A stretch of 48,884 nt of DNA, taken from the NCBI GenBank assembly GCA_964572965.1, contig CAZNHL010000027.1:1-48884 (forward strand). The letters run 5' to 3'. The stretch is from CAZNHL01 sp964572965. Its GTDB lineage: Bacteria; Bacteroidota; Bacteroidia; Cytophagales; UBA9547. The position numbers and the translations under genes were made by a program. Below, piece after piece: positions 22,505 through 31,649 of this stretch. Each line of letters begins with the position of its first letter. The stretch's first letter is position 1. A model generated the notes under the pieces. The model worked only from the letters and a program-made list of their open reading frames with translations, ran no database searches and was not told where the DNA came from.

Positions 22505-22543
22505 AAAAACGGCTCACAAATTCTGGATTTGTGAGCCGTTTTT
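22505..22543. terminator. Strong bidirectional terminator of NAD/ADP-ribose operon
   Basis: AAAAACGGCTCACAAAT (22505-22521) and its exact complement at 22527-22543 enclose the loop TCTGG; the stem ends in T5 on the plus strand and T5 on the minus strand. It lies between the converging genes ending at 22465 and 22560 and can end both transcripts. Confidence 0.88.
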
Positions 22544-22559
22544 ATTGTATATTTTCAAT

Positions 22560-23045
22560 TTATTTTGCTTCAGCAATCAGATCTTTTCTTTTCAAAAGAG
22601 ATTCCATAAATCTCATATCATTATCAGAATTGAAAGCTTTTAATGGCAAATGAATATACTGGCCTCTTGAAATTACCAACACAAAAGCATCCTTAGTTCT
22701 TCTGGCATCTTTGATTTGCTCCCACTTGATCTGCATTCCCTGCTTTTCATTAAGTTTCATCATAATCTGGCGGCTGTCGATCTCGTAAGTCAACTTTTCA
22801 AACATTACTTTATTTTGTTCCAGTTGTGTAACACCGGTAAACTGGACAAACCAGAATAAACCGTAAAGTAAAACAGCCACAACTGCGATAACGATGAACC
22901 ACACAGTTTCCGGATAGAAAATTGTCATCGCAGCAATCAACACCGGAATACCCGCCCAATACCACTGGTCTTTTACCACATCAATCATCGCCATTTTGAC
23001 GTAAGTGTTTTTCTCTAACTGTGTTTTTTTTGTTTTAATAATCAT
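22560..23045 (-). CDS. YcxB-like membrane protein
   Basis: A 161-residue protein with two adjacent membrane segments (about 31-67: WAGIPVLIAAMTIFY and WFIVIAVVAVLLYGLFWFV) and a C-terminal soluble domain. The domain fits the YcxB-like pattern: KLTYEIDSRQIMMKLN, then MQIKWEQIKDARRTKDAFVLVIS and HLPLKAF. The first 30 residues (NTYVKMAMIDVVKDQWYW) resemble the usual lead-in helix of the family. The role of YcxB-like proteins is unknown. The gene starts 51 nt after nadC ends on the same strand, so the two may be co-transcribed. Confidence 0.8.
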   Translation of the reverse strand: MIIKTKKTQLEKNTYVKMAMIDVVKDQWYWAGIPVLIAAMTIFYPETVWFIVIAVVAVLLYGLFWFVQFTGVTQLEQNKVMFEKLTYEIDSRQIMMKLNEKQGMQIKWEQIKDARRTKDAFVLVISRGQYIHLPLKAFNSDNDMRFMESLLKRKDLIAEAK

Positions 23046-23096
23046 TTCTGAAATGAGTTTATAATTGATTTGCCTAAACTTTGCGTTTAGAATATT

Positions 23097-23969
23097 CTAG
23101 TTCTTTTTAACTCTGATTGCCTTAAGACTCATGTCCAGGCTTTTAATAGAATGCGTTAACGCTCCTACAGAAATATAATCTACTCCTGTCTCGGCAACTC
23201 CTCTGATTGTTTTTTCTGTAATACCTCCGGAAGCTTCCACTTCATATTTTCCGCCTATCAGCCCAACAGCTTCACGCATCATCTCATTGCTCATATTGTC
23301 AAGCATAATCCGATGAATGCCTCCCGTAGCCAACGCGTCTTTCACCTCTTCCAGATTACGGGTTTCTACTTCTATTCTAAGACTTAAACCTTTTTCTTTC
23401 AAATACTTCTGTGTACTCTCAATTGCCTGACGTACGCCACCGGCATAATCAATATGATTATCCTTAAGCATAACCATATCAAATAAACCATAACGATGGT
23501 TCATGCCGCCGCCAATTACTACAGCCCATTTTTCCATCATCCTGAAGTTTGGGGTAGTTTTACGGGTATCCAAAAGCTTCGCGTTTGTCCCTTCAATCAA
23601 CTTAACCAATTGAGCAGTCTTTGTGGCAATACCGCTCATACGCTGCATGCAGTTCAGTACCAGACGCTCAGCTTTCAATATGTTACGGGCATTACCTTTT
23701 ACAGTGAAAGCGATATCACCATATTTTACAGCTTTGCCATCCCTGATTTTAAGGTTGAATTCTATCGTAGGATCTATCTTGTGAAAAACCCTCTCGGCCA
23801 TATTAATGCCGGCAATAATGCCATCATCTTTCACAATAAGTTGCGCTTCATCAATAGCATCGGCAGGAATAGAACCATTGGCAGAATGATCCCCGTCGCC
23901 CACATCTTCCATGAGTGCCAGGTCAATGAATGACCGTATCGAAATTTCAGACAGATAATCTAGATTCAC
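23097..23969 (-). CDS. nadC: Nicotinate-nucleotide pyrophosphorylase (quinolinate PRTase)
   Basis: This enzyme converts quinolinate and PRPP to nicotinate mononucleotide, CO2 and pyrophosphate in de novo NAD synthesis. Family marks: DLALMEDVGDGDHSA, LKAERLVLNCMQRMSGIAT (split by position in the middle of the protein), DTRKTTPNFR, EKWAVVIGGGMNHRYGLFD and MLKDNHI, then EVETRNLEE and the C-terminal EASGGI and SVGALTHS glycine loops. I chose the GTG at 23969 (VNLDYLSEISIRSF) because NadC proteins normally begin there; the GTG at 24002 adds eleven unlikely residues. It converges with the ADP-ribose cassette, which consumes or processes NAD, though it lacks the GTGT-N7-ACAC sites in the DNA just upstream. 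Confidence 0.94.
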   Translation of the reverse strand: MNLDYLSEISIRSFIDLALMEDVGDGDHSANGSIPADAIDEAQLIVKDDGIIAGINMAERVFHKIDPTIEFNLKIRDGKAVKYGDIAFTVKGNARNILKAERLVLNCMQRMSGIATKTAQLVKLIEGTNAKLLDTRKTTPNFRMMEKWAVVIGGGMNHRYGLFDMVMLKDNHIDYAGGVRQAIESTQKYLKEKGLSLRIEVETRNLEEVKDALATGGIHRIMLDNMSNEMMREAVGLIGGKYEVEASGGITEKTIRGVAETGVDYISVGALTHSIKSLDMSLKAIRVKKN

Positions 23970-24061
23970 GTGGCAAAAATACGAGTTTTGGCGATAAGCC
24001 ACTAGTTTTAAAGTATCAATTTGAGGTCTTCTCGTTTTTATAATTTAAAACAACACCAAAA

Positions 24062-24095
24062 TAAAGCCCGGACAAAATTACCTGTCCGGGCTTTA
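24062..24095 (-). terminator. Terminator hairpin upstream of nadC
   Basis: TAAAGCCCGGACA (24062-24074) and TGTCCGGGCTTTA (24083-24095) are perfectly complementary with an 8-nt loop. It lies 67 nt past the stop of the small gene ending at 24162 and should end that transcript before nadC. Confidence 0.85.
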
Positions 24096-24161
24096 CAATA
24101 ATAGCAGCAGAAAGCTTCGCTTTACAGCTTTTTTAGTATGAGTATCAGATGGTACATAAAC

Positions 24162-24410
24162 CTACCCCTGAGCCTTGATTTTAGCAAAACTGTCGGCCAG
24201 ATAGGTTAACACTTCTTCCTCCCAGTTATCCATATGTGATATGTATTTAATCAAACGATCATATGCTTCTTCTTTTTCCTTATTAGTAATATTACTATCA
24301 TTAATCACACCCAAATCGGTCATTAATTGTTTTTTCAAAGTAATATCCCTGCTTTTATTAATAAGGTAATCGAGTGCATTAGTCATATCCTCTGCATAAG
24401 AACGAGCCAT
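24162..24410 (-). CDS. Small hypothetical helical protein
   Basis: An 82-residue acidic protein from the ATG at 24410 (MARSYAEDMTNALDYLINKS). A longer version from 24455 would add fifteen hydrophobic residues with no family support. Predicted mostly helical (LINKSRDITLKKQLMTDLGV, KEKEEAYDRLIKYISHMD, EEEVLTYLADSFAKIKA). No motif is recognised and no function is suggested. It has its own terminator downstream and is divergent from the small gene at 24531. Confidence 0.6.
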   Translation of the reverse strand: MARSYAEDMTNALDYLINKSRDITLKKQLMTDLGVINDSNITNKEKEEAYDRLIKYISHMDNWEEEVLTYLADSFAKIKAQG

Positions 24411-24530
24411 CGTATATAGAATTAGGGGTGAATAAATACTTAGAATATTCAGCAATTTAATGCATTTCTCGTTTTTGATAAACTGAATAAGTAGTTTTAC
24501 GGATAAACGAAGAAGAAAAGGCCGGATTTT

Positions 24531-24845
24531 ATGAGGAAAAGAATTGAAATACTGCTAGACATTGTAAACCTGAATGGCGACCTGGCTTCTTTACTTATTG
24601 AACTTGAACCATATAACTGGGAAGAATCAGCACAGGTTTTTGTTACTTCTGAACACATTAACCGAATTCTTAGAAGGGTAAAATCCGGAGAAGTTTCATT
24701 TGGCACACTGGAATATTGGGCCAAAGCCATTCTAATGCGTCAGGATATCGACTTTGACAATGAAAACGACCAGGAAATAATAACAGAACTGGCAACACCT
24801 GAACTGTTTGGCTACCTCATTCACGAACGACTCGAACGCCTCTGA
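24531..24845 (+). CDS. Small conserved hypothetical protein
   Basis: A 104-residue acidic cytosolic protein (IEILLDIVNLNGDLASLLIE, shown in part; then VTSEHINRILRRVKSGEVSF, TLEYWAKAILMRQDIDF, and ELFGYLIHERLERL). The pattern of a helix pair followed by EYWA-x-R-x-DI resembles small helical proteins found scattered in many bacteria with no assigned role. Its TGA at 24843-24845 abuts the stop codon of the converging gene that ends at 24846, leaving no intergenic base. Confidence 0.6.
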   Translation: MRKRIEILLDIVNLNGDLASLLIELEPYNWEESAQVFVTSEHINRILRRVKSGEVSFGTLEYWAKAILMRQDIDFDNENDQEIITELATPELFGYLIHERLERL

Positions 24846-25505
24846 TTATTCGAGATACTGTATGCGCCAGTCAAAAATTCTGTGAAGCACTTTTAGCCTG
24901 ATTTGCGACTCACCTTTAACTCCACTCATATTAGCAAGCCGTCTTTCTACTTCGGCACGATTGTAAAACAAAGCAAACGCATACGCCAACTGCTCTTTTT
25001 TATAATCTACTACATATGCTCTCATAGATCCCATATCAAAAGCCGCTACTTTTTCATTCTCTTCCTGAATATATTTTACAATTTTGATTTTAGTCAGCAG
25101 ACCGGAATCAAAACCTTCATAATTACTATCGTAATTCAGAATCATCATGAGCACGTCGGCAATAAACTTATCTTTTGAAGAACGGGCAACTGAGCGCATC
25201 TGCGAATACCAGCTATTAATATACATCTTCAGGTTATCCTCATAGTCGGTCAGTTTGTAATTCATCAAAAATGACAGAATTCCATTTTTCATTTTCAACG
25301 TTGTGCTGTTTTTAAAAAACTCACGCATGATCAAACCAACCTCTTCTGTTTCATTTAAGCGAACATTCTTTTTAATGATGGTATCAAGCATTTTCAGCTT
25401 CCATGATTCAGACGACTCCAGCCAGACTTTTGAAAAGTTTGTAGAAGATTGTGCCTGAAAGCCACCTATAAAAAGTATACAAAATAATAAGAGTGTTAAT
25501 CTCAT
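24846..25505 (-). CDS. Exported hypothetical protein
   Basis: A 219-residue protein from the ATG at 25505, chosen because it starts a good signal peptide (MRLTLLLFCILFIGGFQAQ); an earlier start at 25577 would put 24 basic residues before it. The mature part is helical and charged, with no recognised domain (KVWLESSESWKLKML, IMREFFKN, WYSQMRSVARSSKDKFI, LAYAFALFYNRAEVERRL). A helical-repeat scaffold is possible. It is probably periplasmic. No function can be given. Confidence 0.65.
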   Translation of the reverse strand: MRLTLLLFCILFIGGFQAQSSTNFSKVWLESSESWKLKMLDTIIKKNVRLNETEEVGLIMREFFKNSTTLKMKNGILSFLMNYKLTDYEDNLKMYINSWYSQMRSVARSSKDKFIADVLMMILNYDSNYEGFDSGLLTKIKIVKYIQEENEKVAAFDMGSMRAYVVDYKKEQLAYAFALFYNRAEVERRLANMSGVKGESQIRLKVLHRIFDWRIQYLE

Positions 25506-25597
25506 AAGGGGTGTATTTAATACTAAGTTATGAAATTGAAGCTGTTTTAGTCGCAAAAAATGTTTTCTGACTTTCAATAACCGGCATCAAAGTAAAC

Positions 25598-25634
25598 AAA
25601 AAGGGCTCCGCAGAATCTCTGCAGAGCCCTTTTT
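25598..25634 (-). terminator. Terminator after SIMPL-domain gene
   Basis: AAAAAGGGCTCCGCAGA (25598-25614) pairs with TCTGCAGAGCCCTTTTT (25618-25634), 3-nt loop. The only non-Watson-Crick position becomes a G-U pair in minus-strand RNA. It lies 15 nt past the stop at 25649. T5 is present on both sides. Confidence 0.82.
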
Positions 25635-25648
25635 AAAGAAAACCAAGT

Positions 25649-26338
25649 CTATTTCAATACAAACTTTACATCCACTTTTACTGACACATTAATTTTCTCA
25701 AATTCTATGCTAGGAATAGTTTCATTATCATACGTCAAGCGTTTGGCCTTTCTGACAACTACCGAACTCAAGTTATTAGTAAACTTGTCTTTCTCTACAA
25801 TATAAATAGCAAGCCCTACACTTTGGTTCAGAGGTTTTGTAAGTGCTAAAGCCTTTAACTTAGCATCTTCAATAGCTTTTGTCCTTACCAGATTTTCAAT
25901 TTTTCTTATCTCTTTATGAGAAACCCGATCAATTGAAGTATTGCCAACTCCCAATGTCTCAAGTTTCAGAAACACTTTAGTTACCATCTCTGCTGTGGCA
26001 ACCTCTAAAACATAATTCTTTTCCTTCTGAACATCTTTACTCTTTAAAAGATAATATTTATAGTTACTTGTAAAATCGCTCAAAGCCAAAACCTCTTCGG
26101 TGTTTAAACCCAAAGATTTCAAGTCTTGAATCATTTTACTTTCCAACTCTTCCAAAGACATTTTCCCTTTTGTGTCTTTCTCTGATAAAACAATCTTTAT
26201 AAAAATCTGATTAGGAATTACTAATGAATCAGCAAACCCGTCAACTTCAACATAGGGTTGATCAATGTAATTTTTTGTCTGTGCCACCCCATGCTGCATG
26301 ACAACAATCAAAGCAAAAAAGCAGATAATGTATCTCAT
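25649..26338 (-). CDS. SIMPL-domain (DUF541) exported protein
   Basis: A 229-residue protein with signal peptide (MRYIICFFALIVVMQHGVAQ). The SIMPL/DUF541 arrangement follows: VEVDGFADSLVIPNQIFIKI at the start, LKSLGLNTEEVLALSDF, then KVFLKLETLGV, VRTKAIEDAKLKALALTKPL in the middle and the final strands EKINVSVKVDVKFVLK. SIMPL proteins are periplasmic or outer-membrane and their molecular role is poorly known (some bind signalling kinases in eukaryotes, some form oligomers in bacteria). It stands alone between two terminators. Confidence 0.85.
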   Translation of the reverse strand: MRYIICFFALIVVMQHGVAQTKNYIDQPYVEVDGFADSLVIPNQIFIKIVLSEKDTKGKMSLEELESKMIQDLKSLGLNTEEVLALSDFTSNYKYYLLKSKDVQKEKNYVLEVATAEMVTKVFLKLETLGVGNTSIDRVSHKEIRKIENLVRTKAIEDAKLKALALTKPLNQSVGLAIYIVEKDKFTNNLSSVVVRKAKRLTYDNETIPSIEFEKINVSVKVDVKFVLK

Positions 26339-26370
26339 GATTTATAAAAACATTTCACTAAACATACAAA

Positions 26371-26403
26371 AAAGGTCTCAATAGCAATGCTACCGAGACC
26401 TTT
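26371..26403 (-). terminator. Terminator after nuoN
   Basis: AAAGGTCTC (26371-26379) and GAGACCTTT (26395-26403) pair, with a second small stem TAGC/GCTA inside. It lies 20 nt past the nuoN stop and should end the nuoKLMN transcript. Confidence 0.75.
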
Positions 26404-26423
26404 CTCAAATACTTATATTTTTT

Positions 26424-27806
26424 TTACAGTAACTGATAAATAAAATCAGGGTAAACTCCTAGTAAGATAATTACGATGGAAGCCAATACCAATACAAGCT
26501 TAAATGCTCCGCTTACTGCAATTGCATCCAACTGGCCGTTGCTATCTTTGAAAAAAGCCGCAATAACTAGTTTGAAGTAATAGTAAACACCGATTATCGC
26601 GTTTACGATACCGAAGATTGCCAGCCACAGATAACCACCGTCAATAGCCGTTTTAAGGATAAAGAATTTAGCAAGGAAACCGGAAGTCGGAGGTAAACCA
26701 GCCAAAGATGCTACTGAAACACCTAAAATGATTGCAAGGAACGGGTTAGATTTCACAAGGCCATTCAATGACGAAACTTCAGTTGAGCCGGTAGTCTGCT
26801 CTGTAGCCATTACGATAGCGAATGTTACTACTGAAGCTACTGCGTAAGCCAATGTATAGAAGAACACATTGGCACCTGCATCCTGCCCTGCGAACATGAT
26901 CGCGATGAGCATATAACCTGCGTGTGAAATACTTGAGTAAGCCAATAAACGCTTAATATCACTCTGATAAACTGCTGTGATTGTACCAACTGTCATTGTC
27001 AAAGCTGCGATAGCACCTATTGTTACCATCCAGAACTCGCTCAATGGCAGGAAGCAAGATGAGAACAAACGGAAGAAAGCACCGAAACCGGCAATTTTTA
27101 CCGTTGTTGACATGAAAGTTGTTACGAATGTTGGTGCACCCTGATAAACGTCAGGAGTCCAGAAATGGAAAGGAACTGCAGAAACTTTGAAACCAAGACC
27201 GGCAATAAGAAAGATCAAACCAACTTTTGCCAACATTGAAGCATCTGGATTAGTAACGAAGTAGTTCTTAATTTCAACCACATCGAAAGTGCCTGTAGCG
27301 CCATATATCAAAGCAATACCCATTAAAAGGATACCTGTAGCAAATGCCCCCATCAGGAAATACTTTAAAGAGGCTTCATTAGAAAACAGGTTCTTCTTTT
27401 CGCTACCTGCCAATACGTACAATGGCACAGACATTACTTCAATTCCAACAAACAACATTGTCATGTTTGCGAAAGAAACCATGCAGATCATCCCTATTAA
27501 TGAAAAGATGAACAAGGTATAACGCTCTGTAACGTATTGTTTGATGTGTGGAAAAAAGAACTCTGACAACAAAAACAATAATGCCAGAATAAAAAGCAAA
27601 CTACCTGTAAAAGCTACAGAATAGTTATCGAAATTCAACATGCCGTAAAACAATGTTTCAGCACTGTTCCATGCTAATGTGTTTGCAAATAACAAGGCTA
27701 CAAGTCCGGCAACAATAACACCAAGAATTGCTTTATTGCTAGTCTGATACAGACCAGCCATCATTGAGAATACGCCTAAAATGGCAAGAGAAATTATCGC
27801 AATCAT
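26424..27806 (-). CDS. nuoN: NADH-quinone oxidoreductase subunit N
   Basis: A 460-residue antiporter-like membrane subunit of complex I, with about 14 hydrophobic segments. Family segments include MFVGIEVMSVPLYVLAGSEK, EASLKYFLMGAFATGILLMG, FKVSAVPFHFWTPDVYQGAP and DIKRLLAYSSISHAGYMLIA. These carry the charged residues of the proton channels (Glu in IEVMS, Lys in SLKYF, Lys in GFKVSAVPFH, Lys in DIKRLL). It takes part in proton pumping coupled to NADH oxidation with quinone as acceptor, in the inner membrane. It is the last gene of the nuoKLMN operon, 6 nt after nuoM. Confidence 0.96.
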   Translation of the reverse strand: MIAIISLAILGVFSMMAGLYQTSNKAILGVIVAGLVALLFANTLAWNSAETLFYGMLNFDNYSVAFTGSLLFILALLFLLSEFFFPHIKQYVTERYTLFIFSLIGMICMVSFANMTMLFVGIEVMSVPLYVLAGSEKKNLFSNEASLKYFLMGAFATGILLMGIALIYGATGTFDVVEIKNYFVTNPDASMLAKVGLIFLIAGLGFKVSAVPFHFWTPDVYQGAPTFVTTFMSTTVKIAGFGAFFRLFSSCFLPLSEFWMVTIGAIAALTMTVGTITAVYQSDIKRLLAYSSISHAGYMLIAIMFAGQDAGANVFFYTLAYAVASVVTFAIVMATEQTTGSTEVSSLNGLVKSNPFLAIILGVSVASLAGLPPTSGFLAKFFILKTAIDGGYLWLAIFGIVNAIIGVYYYFKLVIAAFFKDSNGQLDAIAVSGAFKLVLVLASIVIILLGVYPDFIYQLL

Positions 27807-27812
27807 ATACTA

Positions 27813-29285
27813 TTACTTCAAACCAAGTGAACTACTATTAAACACATTAACCAGTTCTGTTACATCATGCTCAGAAAGCTTCAGGATTGCATCAGGATAG
27901 AAACCTATCGCCAGAATGGCAATCACAATCGGAGTCAATGTGGCAAATTCAGTAACTGTCAGGTCTTCAAACTGAGCTAATTCAGGACGGGCTTCACCAA
28001 GCATTACACGCTGATACATGCGTAACATGTAGAAAGCACCGATAATTACTGACAAACCAGCCAAAGCAGCATAGTATTTATTGTAAGCAAATACACCAGA
28101 CAACAACAGGAATTCACCAGGGAAACCGTTTGTCAATGGTAAAGCTACGTTCGCCATCATAATGATCACGAAGAACACAGATAATACAGGGGCCTGATTA
28201 ATGATACCACCCAAGGAAGGGATATCCCTTGTTTTTGTTCTTTGGTAAATGATTTCAATGATAGCAAAAATACCAACCACGTTAACACCATGGCTGAACA
28301 TCTGGATCATTGCCCCTTGTAACGCCTGAGTATTTACTGAAAACAAACCTGCTGCAATCAGACCAACGTGAGCAATAGAAGAATAAGCAATCAAACGCTT
28401 CATGTCTTTCTGCTGTAAAGCAATTACAGAAGCGTATAAAATTCCGATAATAGATAATACAATAGCAGTTTCACCATACACTGAGAAACCAAATGGTAAA
28501 ACCGGGATCATCCAGCGTATTACACCATAAATACCCATTTTCAGCATGATACCTGACAACAACATTGTACCAACAGTAGGCGAAGTTGTATAAGTATCAG
28601 GTTGCCATGTATGGAAAGGGAAGATTGGCATTTTGATAGCAAAAGCTAAGAAGAAAGCCCAGAATAACACTTTTTGTGCTTCAGGAGCAAGGCTCAGTGC
28701 CCTGAATGCTTCCCAGCTGAACGAATGCTGCGGGCCCGTCTGCAGGTAAAGAAAGATAATTCCCCCCAGCATAAACAAAGAACCGAAGAATGTATAAAGG
28801 AAAAACTTCAATGTTACCTGAATTCTGTTTTCACCACCCCACATTGCACAGATGAAGTAAATCGGAATCAAAGTAATTTCCCAGAACACATAGAATAAGA
28901 ATGCATCTTTTGCAAGGAAAACACCCAACAAACCGAACTGCATTAACAGAATCAAGCCGTAAAATGCAGCGCTGTTTTTGTATTCGTTTCTGAAAGAAGA
29001 AAGGATAATGATTGGAACTAAGAAAGTAGTCAGCAACACCAATACCTTACTGATACCATCTACACTGATGTAGAAGCTTATTCCTAATGAATTAATCCAA
29101 GGAATGTTCAGCGTAAGCAGATCTTGATATTTACTGCAAGTGCAAGGAATGGTGATCAGATATAATGAGATCAGGAATTCAATCACAGCCAATCCCAAAG
29201 CTACATTTCTTGCAATATTGCCTTTCAGGGCAAATACCAGCAACGCAGCAATAAAGGGTAATATTAAAAGGATACCAGCAATCAT
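27813..29285 (-). CDS. nuoM: NADH-quinone oxidoreductase subunit M
   Basis: A 490-residue antiporter-like complex I subunit with about 14 membrane segments. Recognised segments are YISVDGISKVLVLLT, LFYVFWEITLIPIYFICAMW, TLKFFLYTFFGSLFML, AIKMPIFPFHTWQPDTYTTS and DMKRLIAYSSIAHVG. The channel residues Glu (WEITLIP) and Lys (TLKFF, AIKMP, DMKRL) are all present. It moves protons across the inner membrane as part of the membrane arm. It lies 15 nt after nuoL and 6 nt before nuoN. Confidence 0.96.
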   Translation of the reverse strand: MIAGILLILPFIAALLVFALKGNIARNVALGLAVIEFLISLYLITIPCTCSKYQDLLTLNIPWINSLGISFYISVDGISKVLVLLTTFLVPIIILSSFRNEYKNSAAFYGLILLMQFGLLGVFLAKDAFLFYVFWEITLIPIYFICAMWGGENRIQVTLKFFLYTFFGSLFMLGGIIFLYLQTGPQHSFSWEAFRALSLAPEAQKVLFWAFFLAFAIKMPIFPFHTWQPDTYTTSPTVGTMLLSGIMLKMGIYGVIRWMIPVLPFGFSVYGETAIVLSIIGILYASVIALQQKDMKRLIAYSSIAHVGLIAAGLFSVNTQALQGAMIQMFSHGVNVVGIFAIIEIIYQRTKTRDIPSLGGIINQAPVLSVFFVIIMMANVALPLTNGFPGEFLLLSGVFAYNKYYAALAGLSVIIGAFYMLRMYQRVMLGEARPELAQFEDLTVTEFATLTPIVIAILAIGFYPDAILKLSEHDVTELVNVFNSSSLGLK

Positions 29286-29300
29286 TTACTTACAGATAAA

Positions 29301-31208
29301 TTAGACTAACAAAGTAACTATCAAAATAACTATCAGGCCGGATATCATACCGAAGATGTATGACCCAACCACACCAGTCTGAACGTTTTTCAAACCACCG
29401 CTTAAAGCTTTAACGCTTCCTGCAACACCATTTACGATGGCATCAATTCCCAGTAACTCAAGGAATTTATAAGCGAAATCAGACAATGCATACAGAGGTT
29501 TTACAAACACAAATTCATAAACCTCATCAATGTAGTACTTGTTGTAAACAAGGTTATGTACAGGAGAAAGCTTAGTACCTTCTTCAACAGGAACAACTTT
29601 TTTACTTACATAAATTACATAAGCAACAACGATAGAAACAATCACAATACCTACAGAGACACCCATCAGCATATACTCTGTAGCATGATCAAGGTGAGCG
29701 TGCTGTACCAATTTGTGAGAGTTAGCAAAAACAGGTTCAAGGTAATGATCTAATGCCTGAGCAGGCAAACCTAAGCTTAGCGCTTCCGGTAAATTAAAGA
29801 AACCGCCAATAATTGAGAACACTGCCAATACCATCAATGGGAAAGTCATTGACAATGGAGACTCGTGTAAGTGTGATTTCTGATGCTCTGTACCGCGGAA
29901 CTCTCCGAAGAAAGTAAGGAAGTACATTCTGAACATATAGAAGGCTGTCATAGCAGCGCCAATCAATCCAAGAATCCAGATTGTCTGGTTGCTTACAAAG
30001 GCATTAGCCAAAATTTCATCTTTAGAGAAGAAACCGGCGAATGGGAAGATACCTGCAATTGCCAGTGTACCGATTAAGAAAGTAGCATGTGTAATTGGTA
30101 ATTTCTTAGCTAAGCCACCCATCTTACGAATATCCTGCTCACCGCTTACCGCGTGAATCACAGAACCCGCGCCAAGGAACAACAATGCTTTGAAGAAAGC
30201 GTGTGTCATTACGTGGAACATACCCGTTGTGAATGCGCCTAAGCCCATTGCAATGAACATATAACCTAACTGACTCACTGTAGAGTAAGCCAATACTTTT
30301 TTGATATCATTTTGAGCAAGACCGATTGTTGCTGCAAACAATGCCGTTGCAACTCCGATACCTGCTACTACAGACAATGTTGCAGGAGACAAAGTATAAA
30401 GGATATTAGAACGGGCAATCATATACAAACCGGCAGTTACCATGGTTGCAGCGTGGATCAATGCAGAAACCGGTGTAGGACCAGCCATTGCATCAGGCAA
30501 CCATGTGTACAGTGGAATCTGAGCACTTTTACCTGCTGCACCGATAAATAGTAACAATGTAATTGTGATCAATACCGGCTGATTAAACTCAGCTATCTGA
30601 GCAGCTTTCGCAAAAACTTCAGTGTAGTTAACAGAACCAAATTCCCCGATCAATGCGAAGATACCAAGCAGGAAGCCCAGGTCACCCACACGGTTCATAA
30701 TGAATGCCTTTTTAGCAGCATCGTTATAGTTCTGATTTTTGAACCAGAAACCGATCAGTAAATAAGAGCACAGACCTACACCCTCCCAACCGATGAACAT
30801 GATCACATAGTTAGAGCCCAAAACAAGCAATAACATGAAGAACACGAACAGGTTCAGGTAAGCGAAGAAACGGTAAAAACCTTCGTCGTCATGCATATAC
30901 CCCGCAGAGTACACATGAATAAGGAAACCAACACCTGTAATGATCAATAACATCAATACAGAAAGCTGATCTACCAGAAATGCAAAAGGAATGCGCAGAG
31001 AACCAACACTGATAAAGTCAAACAGTTTCACTTCAGTGGCTGCTTCCGGCAAATTCAAAAATACCCCTATTACAATACAAAAAGCAGCAAGTATAGTACC
31101 GCTGCCTATGATGCCTACCAATCCTTTGGATAGCTTATTTCCGAAAACTCCATTGATAAGGAAGCCTATCAGAGGAAGAAGAGGGACGAGCCAAATGTTT
31201 TCAATCAT
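29301..31208 (-). CDS. nuoL: NADH-quinone oxidoreductase subunit L
   Basis: A 635-residue subunit, the largest antiporter-like part of complex I. Typical segments are FIGWEGVGLCSYLLIGFW, AKKAFIMNRVGDLGFLLG, GKSAQIPLYTWLPDAMAGPT, PVSALIHAATMVTAGLYMI and NDIKKVLAYSTVSQLGYMF. The long C-terminal extension, including an amphipathic lateral-helix part and a final membrane helix (SYIFGMISGLIVILIVTLLV), is complete. It pumps protons in the inner membrane. It follows nuoK by 33 nt and precedes nuoM by 15 nt. Confidence 0.96.
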   Translation of the reverse strand: MIENIWLVPLLPLIGFLINGVFGNKLSKGLVGIIGSGTILAAFCIVIGVFLNLPEAATEVKLFDFISVGSLRIPFAFLVDQLSVLMLLIITGVGFLIHVYSAGYMHDDEGFYRFFAYLNLFVFFMLLLVLGSNYVIMFIGWEGVGLCSYLLIGFWFKNQNYNDAAKKAFIMNRVGDLGFLLGIFALIGEFGSVNYTEVFAKAAQIAEFNQPVLITITLLLFIGAAGKSAQIPLYTWLPDAMAGPTPVSALIHAATMVTAGLYMIARSNILYTLSPATLSVVAGIGVATALFAATIGLAQNDIKKVLAYSTVSQLGYMFIAMGLGAFTTGMFHVMTHAFFKALLFLGAGSVIHAVSGEQDIRKMGGLAKKLPITHATFLIGTLAIAGIFPFAGFFSKDEILANAFVSNQTIWILGLIGAAMTAFYMFRMYFLTFFGEFRGTEHQKSHLHESPLSMTFPLMVLAVFSIIGGFFNLPEALSLGLPAQALDHYLEPVFANSHKLVQHAHLDHATEYMLMGVSVGIVIVSIVVAYVIYVSKKVVPVEEGTKLSPVHNLVYNKYYIDEVYEFVFVKPLYALSDFAYKFLELLGIDAIVNGVAGSVKALSGGLKNVQTGVVGSYIFGMISGLIVILIVTLLV

Positions 31209-31241
31209 AAACGTATTCTCTAAAAACTTATTCCCAAATAA

Positions 31242-31562
31242 TTACCACTTCAACTTGTTAAGCGTGTTGATGTCGATATTGTGTGTATTTCTGTAAATCA
31301 TTACAATGATCGCCAGACCAACCGCAACCTCTGCCGCCGCTACCGCCATAATAAAGAATACAAATACCTGTCCGGCAGGATCAGACCTGTAAGACGAGAA
31401 AGCCGCCAGCAACAAGTTCACAGAATTCAGCATCAGCTCAACTGACATGAAAATAATGATCGCATTGCGACGCAACAAAACACCAAGCACACCGATACAA
31501 AACAGTGTAACACTTAAAATGATGTAATGATCTAAAGGGATTAATCGGATGATGCTATCCAT
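31242..31562 (-). CDS. nuoK: NADH-quinone oxidoreductase subunit K
   Basis: A 106-residue three-helix membrane subunit of complex I. I chose the ATG at 31562 (MDSIIRLIPLDHYIILS) because family members start there; a start at 31613 would add seventeen unrelated residues. The two conserved channel glutamates are readable in FMSVELMLNSVNL and AAAEVAVGLAI. It is the first gene of the nuoKLMN unit. nuoJ and the remaining subunits, which usually precede it, are not in the window, so the complex I genes must be split over at least two places. Confidence 0.95.
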   Translation of the reverse strand: MDSIIRLIPLDHYIILSVTLFCIGVLGVLLRRNAIIIFMSVELMLNSVNLLLAAFSSYRSDPAGQVFVFFIMAVAAAEVAVGLAIIVMIYRNTHNIDINTLNKLKW

Positions 31563-31649
31563 CGGGAAATAATTACTATTGCAAAAACTCCATTTAAAAC
31601 TTGTGCGAGCCACTATATCAACTAAACACAGGGCAACACACTAAGAGCG

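Noticed and set aside
31563..31613. N-terminal extension of NuoK
   Set aside because: NuoK proteins begin near the ATG at 31562; the extra residues have no family similarity.
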